From NCBI RefSeq assembly GCF_024400215.1, contig NZ_CP053748.1, positions 1,426,001 through 1,490,000 of the forward strand: 64,000 nucleotides of DNA. The letters run 5' to 3'. This stretch comes from Massilia sp. erpn. GTDB taxonomy: Bacteria > Pseudomonadota > Gammaproteobacteria > Burkholderiales > Burkholderiaceae_D. The translations under genes and the position numbers were made by a program. Below are positions 46,334 to 54,936 of this stretch, in pieces. The notes below the pieces were generated by a model. It saw only the letters and a list, made by a program, of their open reading frames with translations, searched no databases and had not been told where the DNA came from. Each line of letters opens with the position of its first letter. The stretch's first letter is position 1.

Positions 46334-46585
46334 ATGGCAACGATTCAGATTTCCCTGCCACGCGAGCTGGCGGAAGAGGCGGCGACGCTGGGCTTGTTGA
46401 AGTCGCAAGTGGTGGCCGAACTGCTGCGCGACGAGATCCGGCGGCGGACGTTCAGCGAGCTGTTTGCGCAGGCTGATCCGAGCCTGAAACTCACCGAACT
46501 ACCGGCTGACGAGCCTCAACACCCCGACCGCCGCAGCAATCGCAGTCCGCGCAATATGCACCGCCCGCCCAAAGCCTGCTTCTAG
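46334..46585 (+). CDS. RHH-like antitoxin fragment, orphan
   Basis: The 83-residue protein begins like a short antitoxin (ATIQISLPRELAEEAATLGL, then VVAELLRDEIRRRTFSELFA). After about residue 60 the sequence turns Arg/Pro/Asn-rich (HPDRRSNRSPRNMHRPPK), unlike antitoxin tails, which suggests a frameshift or decayed end. No toxin gene follows; instead the convergent ATPase gene overlaps its last 4 bases. RBS AAAGGGG precedes ATG 46334. Confidence 0.55.
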   Translation: MATIQISLPRELAEEAATLGLLKSQVVAELLRDEIRRRTFSELFAQADPSLKLTELPADEPQHPDRRSNRSPRNMHRPPKACF

Positions 46586-47742
46586 ATGCCATCCTCGCCG
46601 GACATGAACTCCGGCGCAACCAGCAGCCATTCGGCCAGTTGGTGATCCTCGATTTCATACACGCCGCGCGCCGCCTGATAAATGATCTGCTCCGTCAGCA
46701 GGCGCTCCACGGCCACCTGCACCTGGCGCGCCGTCAAAGGCTCGCCTTCGATGCCGACTGCTTGCGCCAACTGGCGCCGTGTCTCTTCGGTATACAGCGG
46801 CTGGCGCGCGACGATGGCGCGGATCACGCCCCGGTCCAGCGGACGCATCTCCATCAACCGCTCCGCATAGCCGGATGCTTCGCGCGAATCGGCCAGCACG
46901 CGCCGGGCCACGCTGAGAATATCGGTGCCGCCCATTTTCATCAGACGCTCGACCGCATCATGGAATAGGCCTGGCGTGTGGCTCAAGGCATCGAAGGCGG
47001 CGTTGGCCTGGGCTGGGTCCAGCGTGCGGCCGGTGGCTTGCTGGAAGGAGGCCGACATGAACTCGACAAAGCCGCTATCCAGATCGGGGAAGTCGGTACT
47101 CTGGCTGAACTGGAACAGCGGCGCCTTGATCTGGCTGAACATCATTTGCAGACGGTTGCGCGAGGAACCGGTGAACACCGTTTTCACGCTGCGCTTGCGC
47201 ACGTCGAGCGTGGTGCGCAAGGCCGCCACCAGCTCGGTGAACTCGGGCTTGGCCAGATGCTGGATTTCGTCGAAGGCGATCAGCACCTTGCCTTTGGAAG
47301 CCGCCACCACCGCATCGATCAGTTCCGGAAGACGCTGCAACTGCGCCTGGCTGGCATCGCCCTTGGCGTGAAATTCCGCTTCGGCTTTAAGTTTGCCCAC
47401 CGGCCCAAGGTCCAGTTCCAGATTGGCTTTCTTGAAGGGCTTGAGCAGCTTGTTTTGCAGCTTCGCGCCGAAGGTCTTGGGCTTGGCCGCCTGCGACAGC
47501 GCGAGCAGCAGCGCCGCCAGCGGGTCGCTGCGGTTCTGCCACATGCTGCAGTAGACCGTCAGATAGCCTTGGGCTTCGGCGGCCGGGAACAAATCCTCCA
47601 GCAGGAACTCGGTCTTGCCCTTGCGGCGCGGCGCGAACAGCACCAGCGAGGAAATCAGGCCGGCGCGCAAAGTCTCCAGATAAGCGTCGGCCAGCGCCTT
47701 GCGCGGATAGTGCCAGCGAATCTCTTCAGCGTGATTTACCAT
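46582..47742 (-). CDS. AAA ATPase of unknown role
   Basis: The 386-residue protein has a Walker A-like loop (FAPRRKGKTEFL, about residue 36) lacking the usual first Gly, a Walker B with Glu (KVLIAFDEIQHLAKPEF, about 155) and a sensor-like FTGSSRNRL. The C-terminal part looks like winged helix domains (ARQVQVAVERLLTEQIIYQA). It resembles the prokaryotic 'ATPase with C-terminal wHTH' group seen in accessory regions. Its promoter zone carries one copy of the 36-base module shared with the barstar cassette. Confidence 0.8.
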   Translation of the reverse strand: MVNHAEEIRWHYPRKALADAYLETLRAGLISSLVLFAPRRKGKTEFLLEDLFPAAEAQGYLTVYCSMWQNRSDPLAALLLALSQAAKPKTFGAKLQNKLLKPFKKANLELDLGPVGKLKAEAEFHAKGDASQAQLQRLPELIDAVVAASKGKVLIAFDEIQHLAKPEFTELVAALRTTLDVRKRSVKTVFTGSSRNRLQMMFSQIKAPLFQFSQSTDFPDLDSGFVEFMSASFQQATGRTLDPAQANAAFDALSHTPGLFHDAVERLMKMGGTDILSVARRVLADSREASGYAERLMEMRPLDRGVIRAIVARQPLYTEETRRQLAQAVGIEGEPLTARQVQVAVERLLTEQIIYQAARGVYEIEDHQLAEWLLVAPEFMSGEDGI

Positions 47743-47762
47743 GAATTACCGTTAGAAAATGT

Positions 47763-47798
47763 AATTACAATGAACCATTGTAATTCAATGTAAAAGCC
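47763..47798 (-). promoter_or_regulatory. 36-base palindromic module, copy 1 (in front of the ATPase gene)
   Basis: The module holds AATTACAAT-N5-ATTGTAATT, an inverted repeat, then TCAATGTAAAAGCC. It ends 20 bases before the ATPase start (47742). A second copy at 48850-48885 matches at 32 of 36 positions; all four differences are in the loop of the palindrome. TTTACA and TGTAAT 19 bases apart within it could be promoter boxes on the minus strand. Confidence 0.8.
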
Positions 47799-48082
47799 TA
47801 TTCAAAGACGATTGAAACACCGGAAACCGCCGCTGCTTCGCCTGCAATGCGCTGAAGCCCATGGAAGAATTGCTCTTCTCGTTTCTGTAGATTTTCGGTG
47901 TTAAGCACCCTAATCCGGCACTCGTCCGGCCAACCTGGGCCGCCGCCCGAAATCGCATCACGGAAAGCGCTCAGATTCCGGCCAAAGTATTCCGCGCCAT
48001 CAGGGCGGACAGTTTCCAGGTAAAGCTGCCAGAAGTCGCCTTCCGAGCTGATTTGCGCGCAGTCGAGCTGATAGGTCTTCAT
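47798..48082 (-). CDS. Barstar-family ribonuclease inhibitor, no partner RNase nearby
   Basis: The 94-residue product starts at ATG 48082. The barstar pattern is clear: YQLDCAQISSEGDFWQLYLE, then the helix EYFGRNLSAFRDAISGGGPG, which in barstar binds the RNase active site, then a beta-strand (CRIRVLN) and a final helix. Barstar proteins block barnase-type RNases. None is recognisable beside it. It is the third gene of a cassette after two unknown genes, and its stop touches module copy 1. Confidence 0.82.
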   Translation of the reverse strand: MKTYQLDCAQISSEGDFWQLYLETVRPDGAEYFGRNLSAFRDAISGGGPGWPDECRIRVLNTENLQKREEQFFHGLQRIAGEAAAVSGVSIVFE

Positions 48083-48086
48083 TGAT

Positions 48087-48404
48087 CTACATCTGGAGAG
48101 GGAAAGGGGCACCCGATTTCTGCGAGCACCATCCTTGAGCGAGCGCGCGACGGATGATTGCCGCGACCTGCCCCGGCTTCATGCTCAAATACTTATCCGA
48201 AGATTCTATCTGAGGGAAATCGAGCCAATAGTCGCGGCTTCGCAAGCCTTCCACCTTAAGGATCGAAGCATCGCCACGCTCAATCTGGATGGTCAAATTC
48301 AGCGTGAAGTGCCCATCATCGCCAGCGCCAGACTTTGAAATCATGTAGCGGTAGCGGACGGCATCAACTTCGATAACGCGGCTTTTTTTCCTTGGGATGG
48401 TCAT
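48087..48404 (-). CDS. Unknown small protein of the barstar cassette
   Basis: The 105-residue product begins with a basic stretch (MTIPRKKSRVIEVDAVRYRY) and has beta-strand-like segments (FTLNLTIQIERG, ILKVEG) and a C-terminal helix (PGQVAAIIRRALAQGW). It has no signal or membrane segment. It lies 4 bases before barstar and 9 after the previous gene. No family was recognised. Confidence 0.6.
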   Translation of the reverse strand: MTIPRKKSRVIEVDAVRYRYMISKSGAGDDGHFTLNLTIQIERGDASILKVEGLRSRDYWLDFPQIESSDKYLSMKPGQVAAIIRRALAQGWCSQKSGAPFPLQM

Positions 48405-48413
48405 CTTGAGAAT

Positions 48414-48830
48414 CTACTCATGGCACTCCCGCAAAACCTCAGCAAAGACTTCATCAGCCAGCACGCCCAGCGTCGGCAATACATTCTGCAGCCAGGCGAT
48501 GCCATGCCGGTCCGGCGAGACATACGGTTCTTTATCCGCCAGCAAATACGTTCCCACCTGAATAACAGCGGCCGAATCTTCAACGCCGCAAGCAATGATG
48601 GCTTCAATCGGCGCGCGCAAAAGCTCTCGCGTCAAGTGGGGGCGAAGCAGGCATGCCGGAGCGATGATACAAAAAATCTGCTGGACGGCGCAAAAAGCAT
48701 TGGTCGGCCAATACGTTTTTTCAATCTGCTCAAGCAGCTCTCGATCAGTGATAGTGTCCGGACTCAATCGCGCCTGCTCGTACAGCGCAAGTAGTGGCGC
48801 TGCCCTCTCGACTTCGGTAATACAGGACAT
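48414..48830 (-). CDS. Unknown protein, first gene of the barstar cassette
   Basis: The 138-residue product starts at ATG 48830 (MSCITEVERAAPLLALYEQA). It is mostly helical, with several Cys residues (NAFCAVQQIFCIIAPACLL) and a Glu/Asp-rich end. No family was recognised. It is the first gene after module copy 2, whose end is 19 bases before this start. Confidence 0.6.
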   Translation of the reverse strand: MSCITEVERAAPLLALYEQARLSPDTITDRELLEQIEKTYWPTNAFCAVQQIFCIIAPACLLRPHLTRELLRAPIEAIIACGVEDSAAVIQVGTYLLADKEPYVSPDRHGIAWLQNVLPTLGVLADEVFAEVLRECHE

Positions 48831-48849
48831 GGATAAGGCCCCGCCTCGC

Positions 48850-48885
48850 AATTACAATGGCTTATTGTAATTCAATGTAAAAGCC
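48850..48885 (-). promoter_or_regulatory. 36-base palindromic module, copy 2 (in front of the barstar cassette)
   Basis: It has the same inverted repeat AATTACAAT-N5-ATTGTAATT and following TCAATGTAAAAGCC as copy 1. It ends 19 bases before the start of the first cassette gene (48830). The shared position relative to both starts argues for a common promoter-operator rather than a random repeat. Confidence 0.8.
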
Positions 48886-48913
48886 CGTGGCGCCCTGCAC
48901 GAGTGGCGGAAGA

Positions 48914-49528
48914 TTAAGTGCTGCGCCGGTCTAGATGCTCCGCATCGAGCAACTTGGTGAGTTGCCTGACAACGGCTTCCCTGGCTTTGCTTACCTTGAA
49001 CACAGACGGCACGTGCCGCAGGAAAAACGCCCATTGATACCGCGAAGTCTCCCGCTCCGTGGACTGCAAATACTGTAGCAGTTCAACCGCGGATTCTCGA
49101 TGGAAGGCCCACAACACATGGCTGCGATGCGCGATTGAGAAGTAGGCGTCTTCGGGCCAGTTCAGCACATGCCTGCGGCGCGTGTGGCAGGAGCCGCATC
49201 GAATGGAGCCCACGGGCCAGCCGACACGGTTCCGAAGATATCGTGAGTGGTCCCAGTTTTCGGCGGAATAGCCATCCGGGAGCTTATGAATTGCCTGGCG
49301 TGGATTTCCATGGAGCCCCTGAAAGTAAATCGCTGCATGCCAGAAATGCCCGCAAGAGTCCTGGAATTGCTGATACTCGAAGACGCTGCTTTGCTGGAAG
49401 AACGCCACATCGGATTTCAAATTAATGCGGACTACCTCGGCAAACTCAAACTCCGCGCGATGCCGGCATGCGGGGCAGACCACATCCACGCAATGCGGCA
49501 TCGGCGTCCATTCATATAGCCCGGTCAT
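48914..49528 (-). CDS. Unknown protein with two zinc-ribbon Cys pairs
   Basis: The 204-residue product starts at ATG 49528, 4 bases after the LacI gene's stop; the frame extends further into lacI but not as protein. Two CxxC knuckles (VCPACRHRAEF, about residue 17; RCGSCHTRRRH, about 110) could bind one zinc. Aromatic and His-rich stretches follow (HFWHAAIYFQGLHG). The last third is helical with many Arg/Lys, fitting nucleic-acid binding. No family was recognised. Confidence 0.6.
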   Translation of the reverse strand: MTGLYEWTPMPHCVDVVCPACRHRAEFEFAEVVRINLKSDVAFFQQSSVFEYQQFQDSCGHFWHAAIYFQGLHGNPRQAIHKLPDGYSAENWDHSRYLRNRVGWPVGSIRCGSCHTRRRHVLNWPEDAYFSIAHRSHVLWAFHRESAVELLQYLQSTERETSRYQWAFFLRHVPSVFKVSKAREAVVRQLTKLLDAEHLDRRST

Positions 49529-49532
49529 GGCA

Positions 49533-50543
49533 TCAGCGCGGACAAGGGCCGACCGTGGCGCCAGGCTGCAGCACCGGCTGCCACAGCTCCTGCAGGGATT
49601 CGGCGGGTGCGCCATCGATCAGCGCCAGCAGCATCTGGCTCATGCGCGCGCCGGCGCGGCGGGCGTCCGGCTGGTCGACGGTGGTGACGTCGAGGCCGAC
49701 CAGGGTATCGGCCACGCTGCCCCAGACGATAACGGACATCTCCTTGCCGATTTCGATGCCGGCATCCATCAGCGCACGCACGGCGCCAACGCCGGACAGG
49801 TGATTGTCCACCACTACCGCTGTTGGGCGGTCGGCGCATTCAAGCAGCTGCTGCATGGCCTGGTAGCCGCTGCGGCGGTCGATGGTGTCGCCGATCATCC
49901 AGCGCGGATCGGCGTGCAGTCCCGCCTCCGCCATCATGGCGAGGAAGCTCTCCTTGCGCTGGCAGGCGAAGTTCATTTGCAGCGGGGCGCTGAGCAGGCC
50001 TATGCGCTTGTGGCCAAGGCTCAGCAGACATTCAAGCGCTTGGCGGATGCCTGATTCGTTATCGTAGTCGAACCATGCGTATGGCGTATCAAGCCGCGTG
50101 CGGCCATGGGCGACAAAGGGGAAGCCGGCCTTGCACAGATAGGCGATGCGCTCGTCATGCACCATGGTGCGGCTGACCACCAGGCCATCGACGCGCTTGC
50201 CGCGCACCATCTGCTCATAAGACGGCAGCTCGTTCGCTTGCGAGACCGGAGCGATGATGAGATTCATGCGCGCCGCTTCCAGCGCTTCGGACATGCCGCC
50301 CACGACATCGAGGAACATGGAGTCGCCCAGATCCGCAGGCAGCAGGGGATAGATTATGCCGAGCACATTGCTTCGCCCCACGGCGAGGCTGCGCGCCATG
50401 GGGTTCGCTTCATATCCGGCTTCGCGCGCCGCCTCCAGCACGCGCTGGCGGGTCTTGTCATTTACTTCGGGATAACCGTTGAGGGCGCGGCTTACCGTTG
50501 TCTTCGACATGCCAAGAAGATTGGCAAGGCTCTTTAGATTCAT
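49533..50543 (-). CDS. LacI-family regulator of the disaccharide locus (first copy)
   Basis: The 336-residue protein has a LacI headpiece (LKSLANLLGMSKTTVSRALN; hinge NPMARSLAVGRSNVLGII) and a periplasmic-binding-protein-like sensor domain (FVAHGRTRLDTPYAWFDYDN; VVVDNHLSGVGAVRALMDAG). It follows the MFS gene by 12 bases on the same strand, so it is part of that operon and probably feeds back on it. Confidence 0.93.
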   Translation of the reverse strand: MNLKSLANLLGMSKTTVSRALNGYPEVNDKTRQRVLEAAREAGYEANPMARSLAVGRSNVLGIIYPLLPADLGDSMFLDVVGGMSEALEAARMNLIIAPVSQANELPSYEQMVRGKRVDGLVVSRTMVHDERIAYLCKAGFPFVAHGRTRLDTPYAWFDYDNESGIRQALECLLSLGHKRIGLLSAPLQMNFACQRKESFLAMMAEAGLHADPRWMIGDTIDRRSGYQAMQQLLECADRPTAVVVDNHLSGVGAVRALMDAGIEIGKEMSVIVWGSVADTLVGLDVTTVDQPDARRAGARMSQMLLALIDGAPAESLQELWQPVLQPGATVGPCPR

Positions 50544-50555
50544 CGTACAAACGGT

Positions 50556-51824
50556 TCAGTGCTGTCCCGAAATTATAGCCGAGGCATCATAGCCATCAGA
50601 ACCACCGTCGACCGCCTTTTTAAAGAAATACAACATAATCAGCACGATCGAGATCGGCACCAGGGTCAAATAGAAAGCAAAGTGGCCGCTGAAATTGCCA
50701 AACACATAGCCGGTAATCAGCGAGCCGGTGGTGCCGCCCAGCGCCGAGAAAATCACCAGCAGGCCGGTCATGGCGGAGTGCTGGTTCTTTGGCAGTGAGC
50801 TGAGCATCACTGAGTTAATGCCCGGGTATATGGGGGCCATGAACAGCCCTATCAAGGGGAAAAGAAAGGCGGCGATGGGCGCACGCGACCAGCTGATGTC
50901 CGGATCGACCACCACATTGTGCGTGAGGGGCAGCGCCAGCAACACCATGGCGCCCATGCCCAGCACGCAGGCATTCATCACGGGATACCAGTTCAGGCGG
51001 CGCATTAGCACGCCGGCCGACAAGCGTCCCACGGCAAGGCAGGCGGCGAAGATGCTGGTCACTTGCACGCTCATGGCCGCGGGCAGTTTCAGAATCTCGT
51101 TGTTAAACGTGGGCAGCCAGGTGCCGACGCTCTGCTCCACCAGCACATACAGGAAAGCGGTGATGACGAAAATGCAGACCAGGGGCTTGAAGAACAGCTT
51201 GAGCATCTCGGCAAAGTCCTGCGCCAGGCTGCGGTCTTCCGGCAACGCCGCTAGATGCTCGTCGAAAGGAGTGGCGAGCAGCAGCACGAAGGTTGCCGCG
51301 CATAGCCCAGCCAGCAGCCAATACACCTGCAGCCAGCTTTGCGATTGCGGGTTGGCGGAATCGATGAAGTAGCCGAATACCCAGTAGGCGCTGAGCACAC
51401 CGATCATGAAGAAGCCTTCCAGCGTATTCATGATACCCGCGTGCTGCTTGCGGTCCGCCGCAATCAGTCCGAGTGTGGAATACACCGATACCTTTACCAG
51501 TGCGAAGGCCACGCCGACGCAGAGGAAAAGCATCTTGGTGGTGAGGAAGCCAGGCAGCAGCGGCATGGCGATGCAGGCCGCTGTGACGATGGCCAGGCCG
51601 GACAACATGGCTTTCTTGTAGCCGAAGCGCGGCAGGAAGGACGCCACGAGGAAGGACACAATCGCAATGGGCAGATCCTTGAAGCCTTCCAGCACGCTGG
51701 CAGCGGACTTGCTGACGCCGTAATTGCCGATGACTTGAAGGATGACCGTGCCCACGCTATTGAGCAGGATGGCGAATACGAAGTAAATCAGGAACAGGAT
51801 GAACAGAATGCGCTGCTTCTTCAT
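50556..51824 (-). CDS. MFS sugar transporter
   Basis: The 422-residue protein starts at ATG 51824 behind GGAGA; the frame runs upstream into pgmB but not as protein. It has 12 predicted helices with the MFS loop (FLPRFGYKKAML) between helices 2 and 3. The neighbouring GH65 and pgmB genes suggest uptake of a glucose disaccharide. It sits 32 bases after pgmB. Confidence 0.88.
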   Translation of the reverse strand: MKKQRILFILFLIYFVFAILLNSVGTVILQVIGNYGVSKSAASVLEGFKDLPIAIVSFLVASFLPRFGYKKAMLSGLAIVTAACIAMPLLPGFLTTKMLFLCVGVAFALVKVSVYSTLGLIAADRKQHAGIMNTLEGFFMIGVLSAYWVFGYFIDSANPQSQSWLQVYWLLAGLCAATFVLLLATPFDEHLAALPEDRSLAQDFAEMLKLFFKPLVCIFVITAFLYVLVEQSVGTWLPTFNNEILKLPAAMSVQVTSIFAACLAVGRLSAGVLMRRLNWYPVMNACVLGMGAMVLLALPLTHNVVVDPDISWSRAPIAAFLFPLIGLFMAPIYPGINSVMLSSLPKNQHSAMTGLLVIFSALGGTTGSLITGYVFGNFSGHFAFYLTLVPISIVLIMLYFFKKAVDGGSDGYDASAIISGQH

Positions 51825-51856
51825 GGTGTCTCCGTGCTTCTTATCGTTGTGCGTTC

Positions 51857-52498
51857 TTAGTATGAAGCCAGATTGAATTGCGCCAGGCCGGGAATCACGG
51901 CGTCGGCCTGCTCCAGTGTTTGCGGACTGCCTATGCCCAGCGCCCACATGCCGGCCGACTTGATCGCGGCCACGCCGGCCACCGCGTCTTCCACGCCAAG
52001 GCATTCTGTGGGCGGCACGCCCAGCTCGCGCGCCGCCTTCAGGAAGATTTCGGGATCGGGCTTGCCCCTGGCAATGGTGGCGGCATCGACCACGTAATCG
52101 AATTTGCCGCGTATGCCCAGGCGGTCCAGCACGGTGAAGGCGTTGCGGCTGACGGAAGCCAGACCGATCTTCAAGCCTGCGGCACGGCAGGCATCGAGCG
52201 CCTGCACTGCGCCGGGCAGCAGGTCGGTGGGCGACATGGTGGCGATCAACTCTTTATAGTGCTCGTTCTTCTCATCGGCTAGCGCCAGTTTTTCTTCCTG
52301 GCTGTAGCTGCGCTTGGACGAAGCCAGAATCAGCTCCAGCGATCCCATACGGTCGATGCCCTTCAGATGTTCGTTGAAGGCTTCGTCAAAATGCACGCCC
52401 TGGGTTTCGGCCAAGCGCTTCCAGGCCAAATAGTGATAGCGGGCGGTATCGGTGATCACGCCGTCGAGATCGAAGATCACGGCTTTGAATCGGCTCAT
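51857..52498 (-). CDS. pgmB: Beta-phosphoglucomutase
   Basis: The 213-residue HAD enzyme has the DxD motif (IFDLDGVITDT; Asp10 nucleophile, Asp12 acid/base), a cap domain (HYLAWKRLAETQGVHFDEAF), a Ser/Thr and Lys region (GLASVSRNAF, GKPDPEIF) and the final Asp site (GVEDAVAGVAAIKSAGM). It changes beta-glucose 1-phosphate, the product of the GH65 enzyme, to glucose 6-phosphate. AAGGAG precedes it, and it lies 10 bases after GH65. Confidence 0.95.
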   Translation of the reverse strand: MSRFKAVIFDLDGVITDTARYHYLAWKRLAETQGVHFDEAFNEHLKGIDRMGSLELILASSKRSYSQEEKLALADEKNEHYKELIATMSPTDLLPGAVQALDACRAAGLKIGLASVSRNAFTVLDRLGIRGKFDYVVDAATIARGKPDPEIFLKAARELGVPPTECLGVEDAVAGVAAIKSAGMWALGIGSPQTLEQADAVIPGLAQFNLASY

Positions 52499-52508
52499 GC
52501 TGCTCTCC

Positions 52509-54842
52509 TTATTGATTCGCCAGGCGCAGCGGCGCGCCCTGCACCAGCTGCACTCGCTTGCCGCAGTGGGCCAATTCCAGCGTTTCGCCTTTCAGCAGGC
52601 GGTATTCGGTCTGCTCGCCTTCCACCCGCACCTGCAGCAGGCAGCCATGCAGATGGATGCGGAACTGGTAGTGCTGCCATTGCGTGGGCAGCTTGGGCGC
52701 AAAGCGCGCTTCGCCATCGATGACGCGCATGCCGGCGAAACCATAGGCCACGCCCATCCACGTTCCGGCCATGGCGGCGGTGTGAACGCCGTAGTGGGTG
52801 TTGCCATGGGTGTTGTCCAAGTCGAGGCGCGCGGTCTCCATGAAGTAGTCGTAAGCCTTGCCCTCATAGCCCACTTCGGAGGCGATGATGCTGAAGATGC
52901 AGGAAGACAGCGAGGAATCGTGGGTTGTCACCGCCTCGTAGTAATCGAAATCACGCTTCTTGTCTTGCGCCGTGAACTGGTCGCTCAGCAGCAGCAGGGC
53001 CAATACCACGTCGGCCTGCTTGCAGACCTGGTGGCGGTAGATCACCATCGGGTGGTAGTTCAGCAGCAGCGGATAGTTTTCCTGCGGCGTATTGGCGAAG
53101 TCCCATACTTTCTTGGCAAGGAAGCTGTCGTCCTGCTCGTGGATTTGCAGGCGCTGGTCGTAAGGCAGCAGCATCAGGTCGGCAGCACGGCGCCATTGCC
53201 CCGGCTCCTCCGCTTCCAGCTCCATGGCGGCGGCGATGCGCGCGTAGTCCTGCGGATGCTGGCTCTGCAAGCGTTCGGCGATGGCGGCGGCGTAGTGCAG
53301 ATGCATGCGCGCCATGGCGTTGGTGTAGTAATTGTTGTTGACCAGGGCCGTGTACTCGTCCGGCCCCGTCACCTGGTTGATGACGAAAGCGCCGTCGCGG
53401 TTATAGCTGCCGATGCCGAGCCAGATGCGCGCGGTGTCCATCACGATCTCGGCCCCGCTTTGCAGCAGATAGGCGGTATCGCCGGTGGCTTCCATATACA
53501 TCTTGATGGAATAAGCGATGTCGGCGTTGATGTGGTACTGGGCCGAACCAGCCGGGAAGTAGGCCGAGCATTCTTCCCCCGCGATGGTGCGCCATGGATA
53601 AAGCGCCCCCTTGGTATGCGACATCTGGCGCGCCCGTTCGCGGGCGAAAGGCAGGCCGGCCTGGCGGTAATCGAGCAGCGTGCGCGCGATCTCCGGTTTG
53701 TTATACAGGAAGAAGGGGAAGATGTAGATTTCCGTGTCCCAGAAATAGTGGCCTTCGTAGCCCTCCCCGGTCAGCCCCTTGGCCGAAATATTCGTCTTGC
53801 CGTCGCGGCCCACCGACTGCAGCAGGTGGAACTGGTTGAAGCGTATGCCTTGCTGAAGCGCGTCGTCGCCCGCGATTTCAACGTCGGCCTGCTGCCAGAA
53901 ATCGGCCAGATACGCTTCCTGGCGCTGAGCCAGCGCCGCGAAACCTTCCGCCTTGGCGACGGACAAGGCTTGCTTCGCCAGGCCAAGCAACCGGTCTTCC
54001 GCATAGTCGCGCGAAGAGTAATACACGCCGTATTTGCGGAAGCGCACAGTCTGGCCCTGCTGCGCCGCCACCGCATAGCTTTGCTCCAGACGCAGGCCAT
54101 TGCGCCGGAACTGCAATTCATGCGGGCCTTCCACGCCGGAGAGTTCGGCGCTGGCCAGCTTGAAGCCGCTGTTATGCGTGCGCTGCACCAGGGCCGAGAA
54201 ATGCGCCCACTGCTGCGCGTCTTCCATTTCCAGGCTGGGACCGGAAACGGCCGAACCCACGCGCGGATCGTCGCCCGCTTCCTGATTCTTCACCACGCCA
54301 TCGAGGGACGACACCAGCCACACGCGGCCCGAGAAATTCAGCGGCGTCACTTCATAGCTGATGGCAAAGAGATGCTTGTTGTCGAAACAGACGATGCGGC
54401 TGCTGCTGATCGCCACGCGGCGGCCCCGCGGCGAAGTCCATTCCAGCTTGCGCACCAGCTGGCCGGTGCGGAAATCCAGGATGCGTTCGTAACTGTCGAG
54501 GGAGCCTTGCAGCAGATCGAAGCATTCGTCCTCGATCCACAGCGCGATGCCTTTCAGATTCGGCACATTCAGCATGAACTGGTTGGTGCGCGCCAGGCCG
54601 TAGGCATTCTCCGGATACTGGATCGGCTCGGACTCGTAAAAGCCGTTGAGGAAATTGCCCTCGCGCGTGGTGCAGGCCGGGCCGCTATAGCCTTCCTCAT
54701 GGGTGCCGCGCAGGCCGATATAGCCGTTGCCGAGGGCGAACAGCGTCTCGTCCAGGAAGTTCGACCCCGTATCGAAGCCGGTTTCGCGGATGCACCAGGG
54801 GTCGAGGGGGAAAGTGTGTTGCAAAGTGTCGGCCGGAAGCAC
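52509..54842 (-). CDS. GH65 disaccharide phosphorylase (maltose/kojibiose/trehalose type)
   Basis: The 777-residue cytosolic enzyme has the GH65 N-terminal beta-sandwich (LALGNGYIGLRGTHEEGY-type start), the WDTEIY phosphate/sugar site and the catalytic Glu in TGPDEYT (about residue 495). A C-terminal beta-domain follows. It splits an alpha-glucoside with phosphate into beta-glucose 1-phosphate and glucose by inversion. The exact linkage cannot be told from sequence. The start is GTG (54840-54842) with AAGGA 8 bases upstream. Confidence 0.92.
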   Translation of the reverse strand: MLPADTLQHTFPLDPWCIRETGFDTGSNFLDETLFALGNGYIGLRGTHEEGYSGPACTTREGNFLNGFYESEPIQYPENAYGLARTNQFMLNVPNLKGIALWIEDECFDLLQGSLDSYERILDFRTGQLVRKLEWTSPRGRRVAISSSRIVCFDNKHLFAISYEVTPLNFSGRVWLVSSLDGVVKNQEAGDDPRVGSAVSGPSLEMEDAQQWAHFSALVQRTHNSGFKLASAELSGVEGPHELQFRRNGLRLEQSYAVAAQQGQTVRFRKYGVYYSSRDYAEDRLLGLAKQALSVAKAEGFAALAQRQEAYLADFWQQADVEIAGDDALQQGIRFNQFHLLQSVGRDGKTNISAKGLTGEGYEGHYFWDTEIYIFPFFLYNKPEIARTLLDYRQAGLPFARERARQMSHTKGALYPWRTIAGEECSAYFPAGSAQYHINADIAYSIKMYMEATGDTAYLLQSGAEIVMDTARIWLGIGSYNRDGAFVINQVTGPDEYTALVNNNYYTNAMARMHLHYAAAIAERLQSQHPQDYARIAAAMELEAEEPGQWRRAADLMLLPYDQRLQIHEQDDSFLAKKVWDFANTPQENYPLLLNYHPMVIYRHQVCKQADVVLALLLLSDQFTAQDKKRDFDYYEAVTTHDSSLSSCIFSIIASEVGYEGKAYDYFMETARLDLDNTHGNTHYGVHTAAMAGTWMGVAYGFAGMRVIDGEARFAPKLPTQWQHYQFRIHLHGCLLQVRVEGEQTEYRLLKGETLELAHCGKRVQLVQGAPLRLANQ

Positions 54843-54865
54843 GGTATCGTCCTTTTTTATTTATT

Positions 54866-54877
54866 CAAACCGGTTTG
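54866..54877 (-). promoter_or_regulatory. LacI-type operator before the GH65 gene
   Basis: CAAACCGGTTTG is a perfect 12-base palindrome with the central CG pair common in LacI-family operators. It lies 24 bases upstream of the GH65 start. It is likely bound by one of the two LacI regulators of the locus. Confidence 0.75.
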
Positions 54878-54936
54878 GATTTTGAAAAAACAGCGCCCTA
54901 AGCGGTTTTGGCAGGTAATTCAGAAATCGGGAGCGC

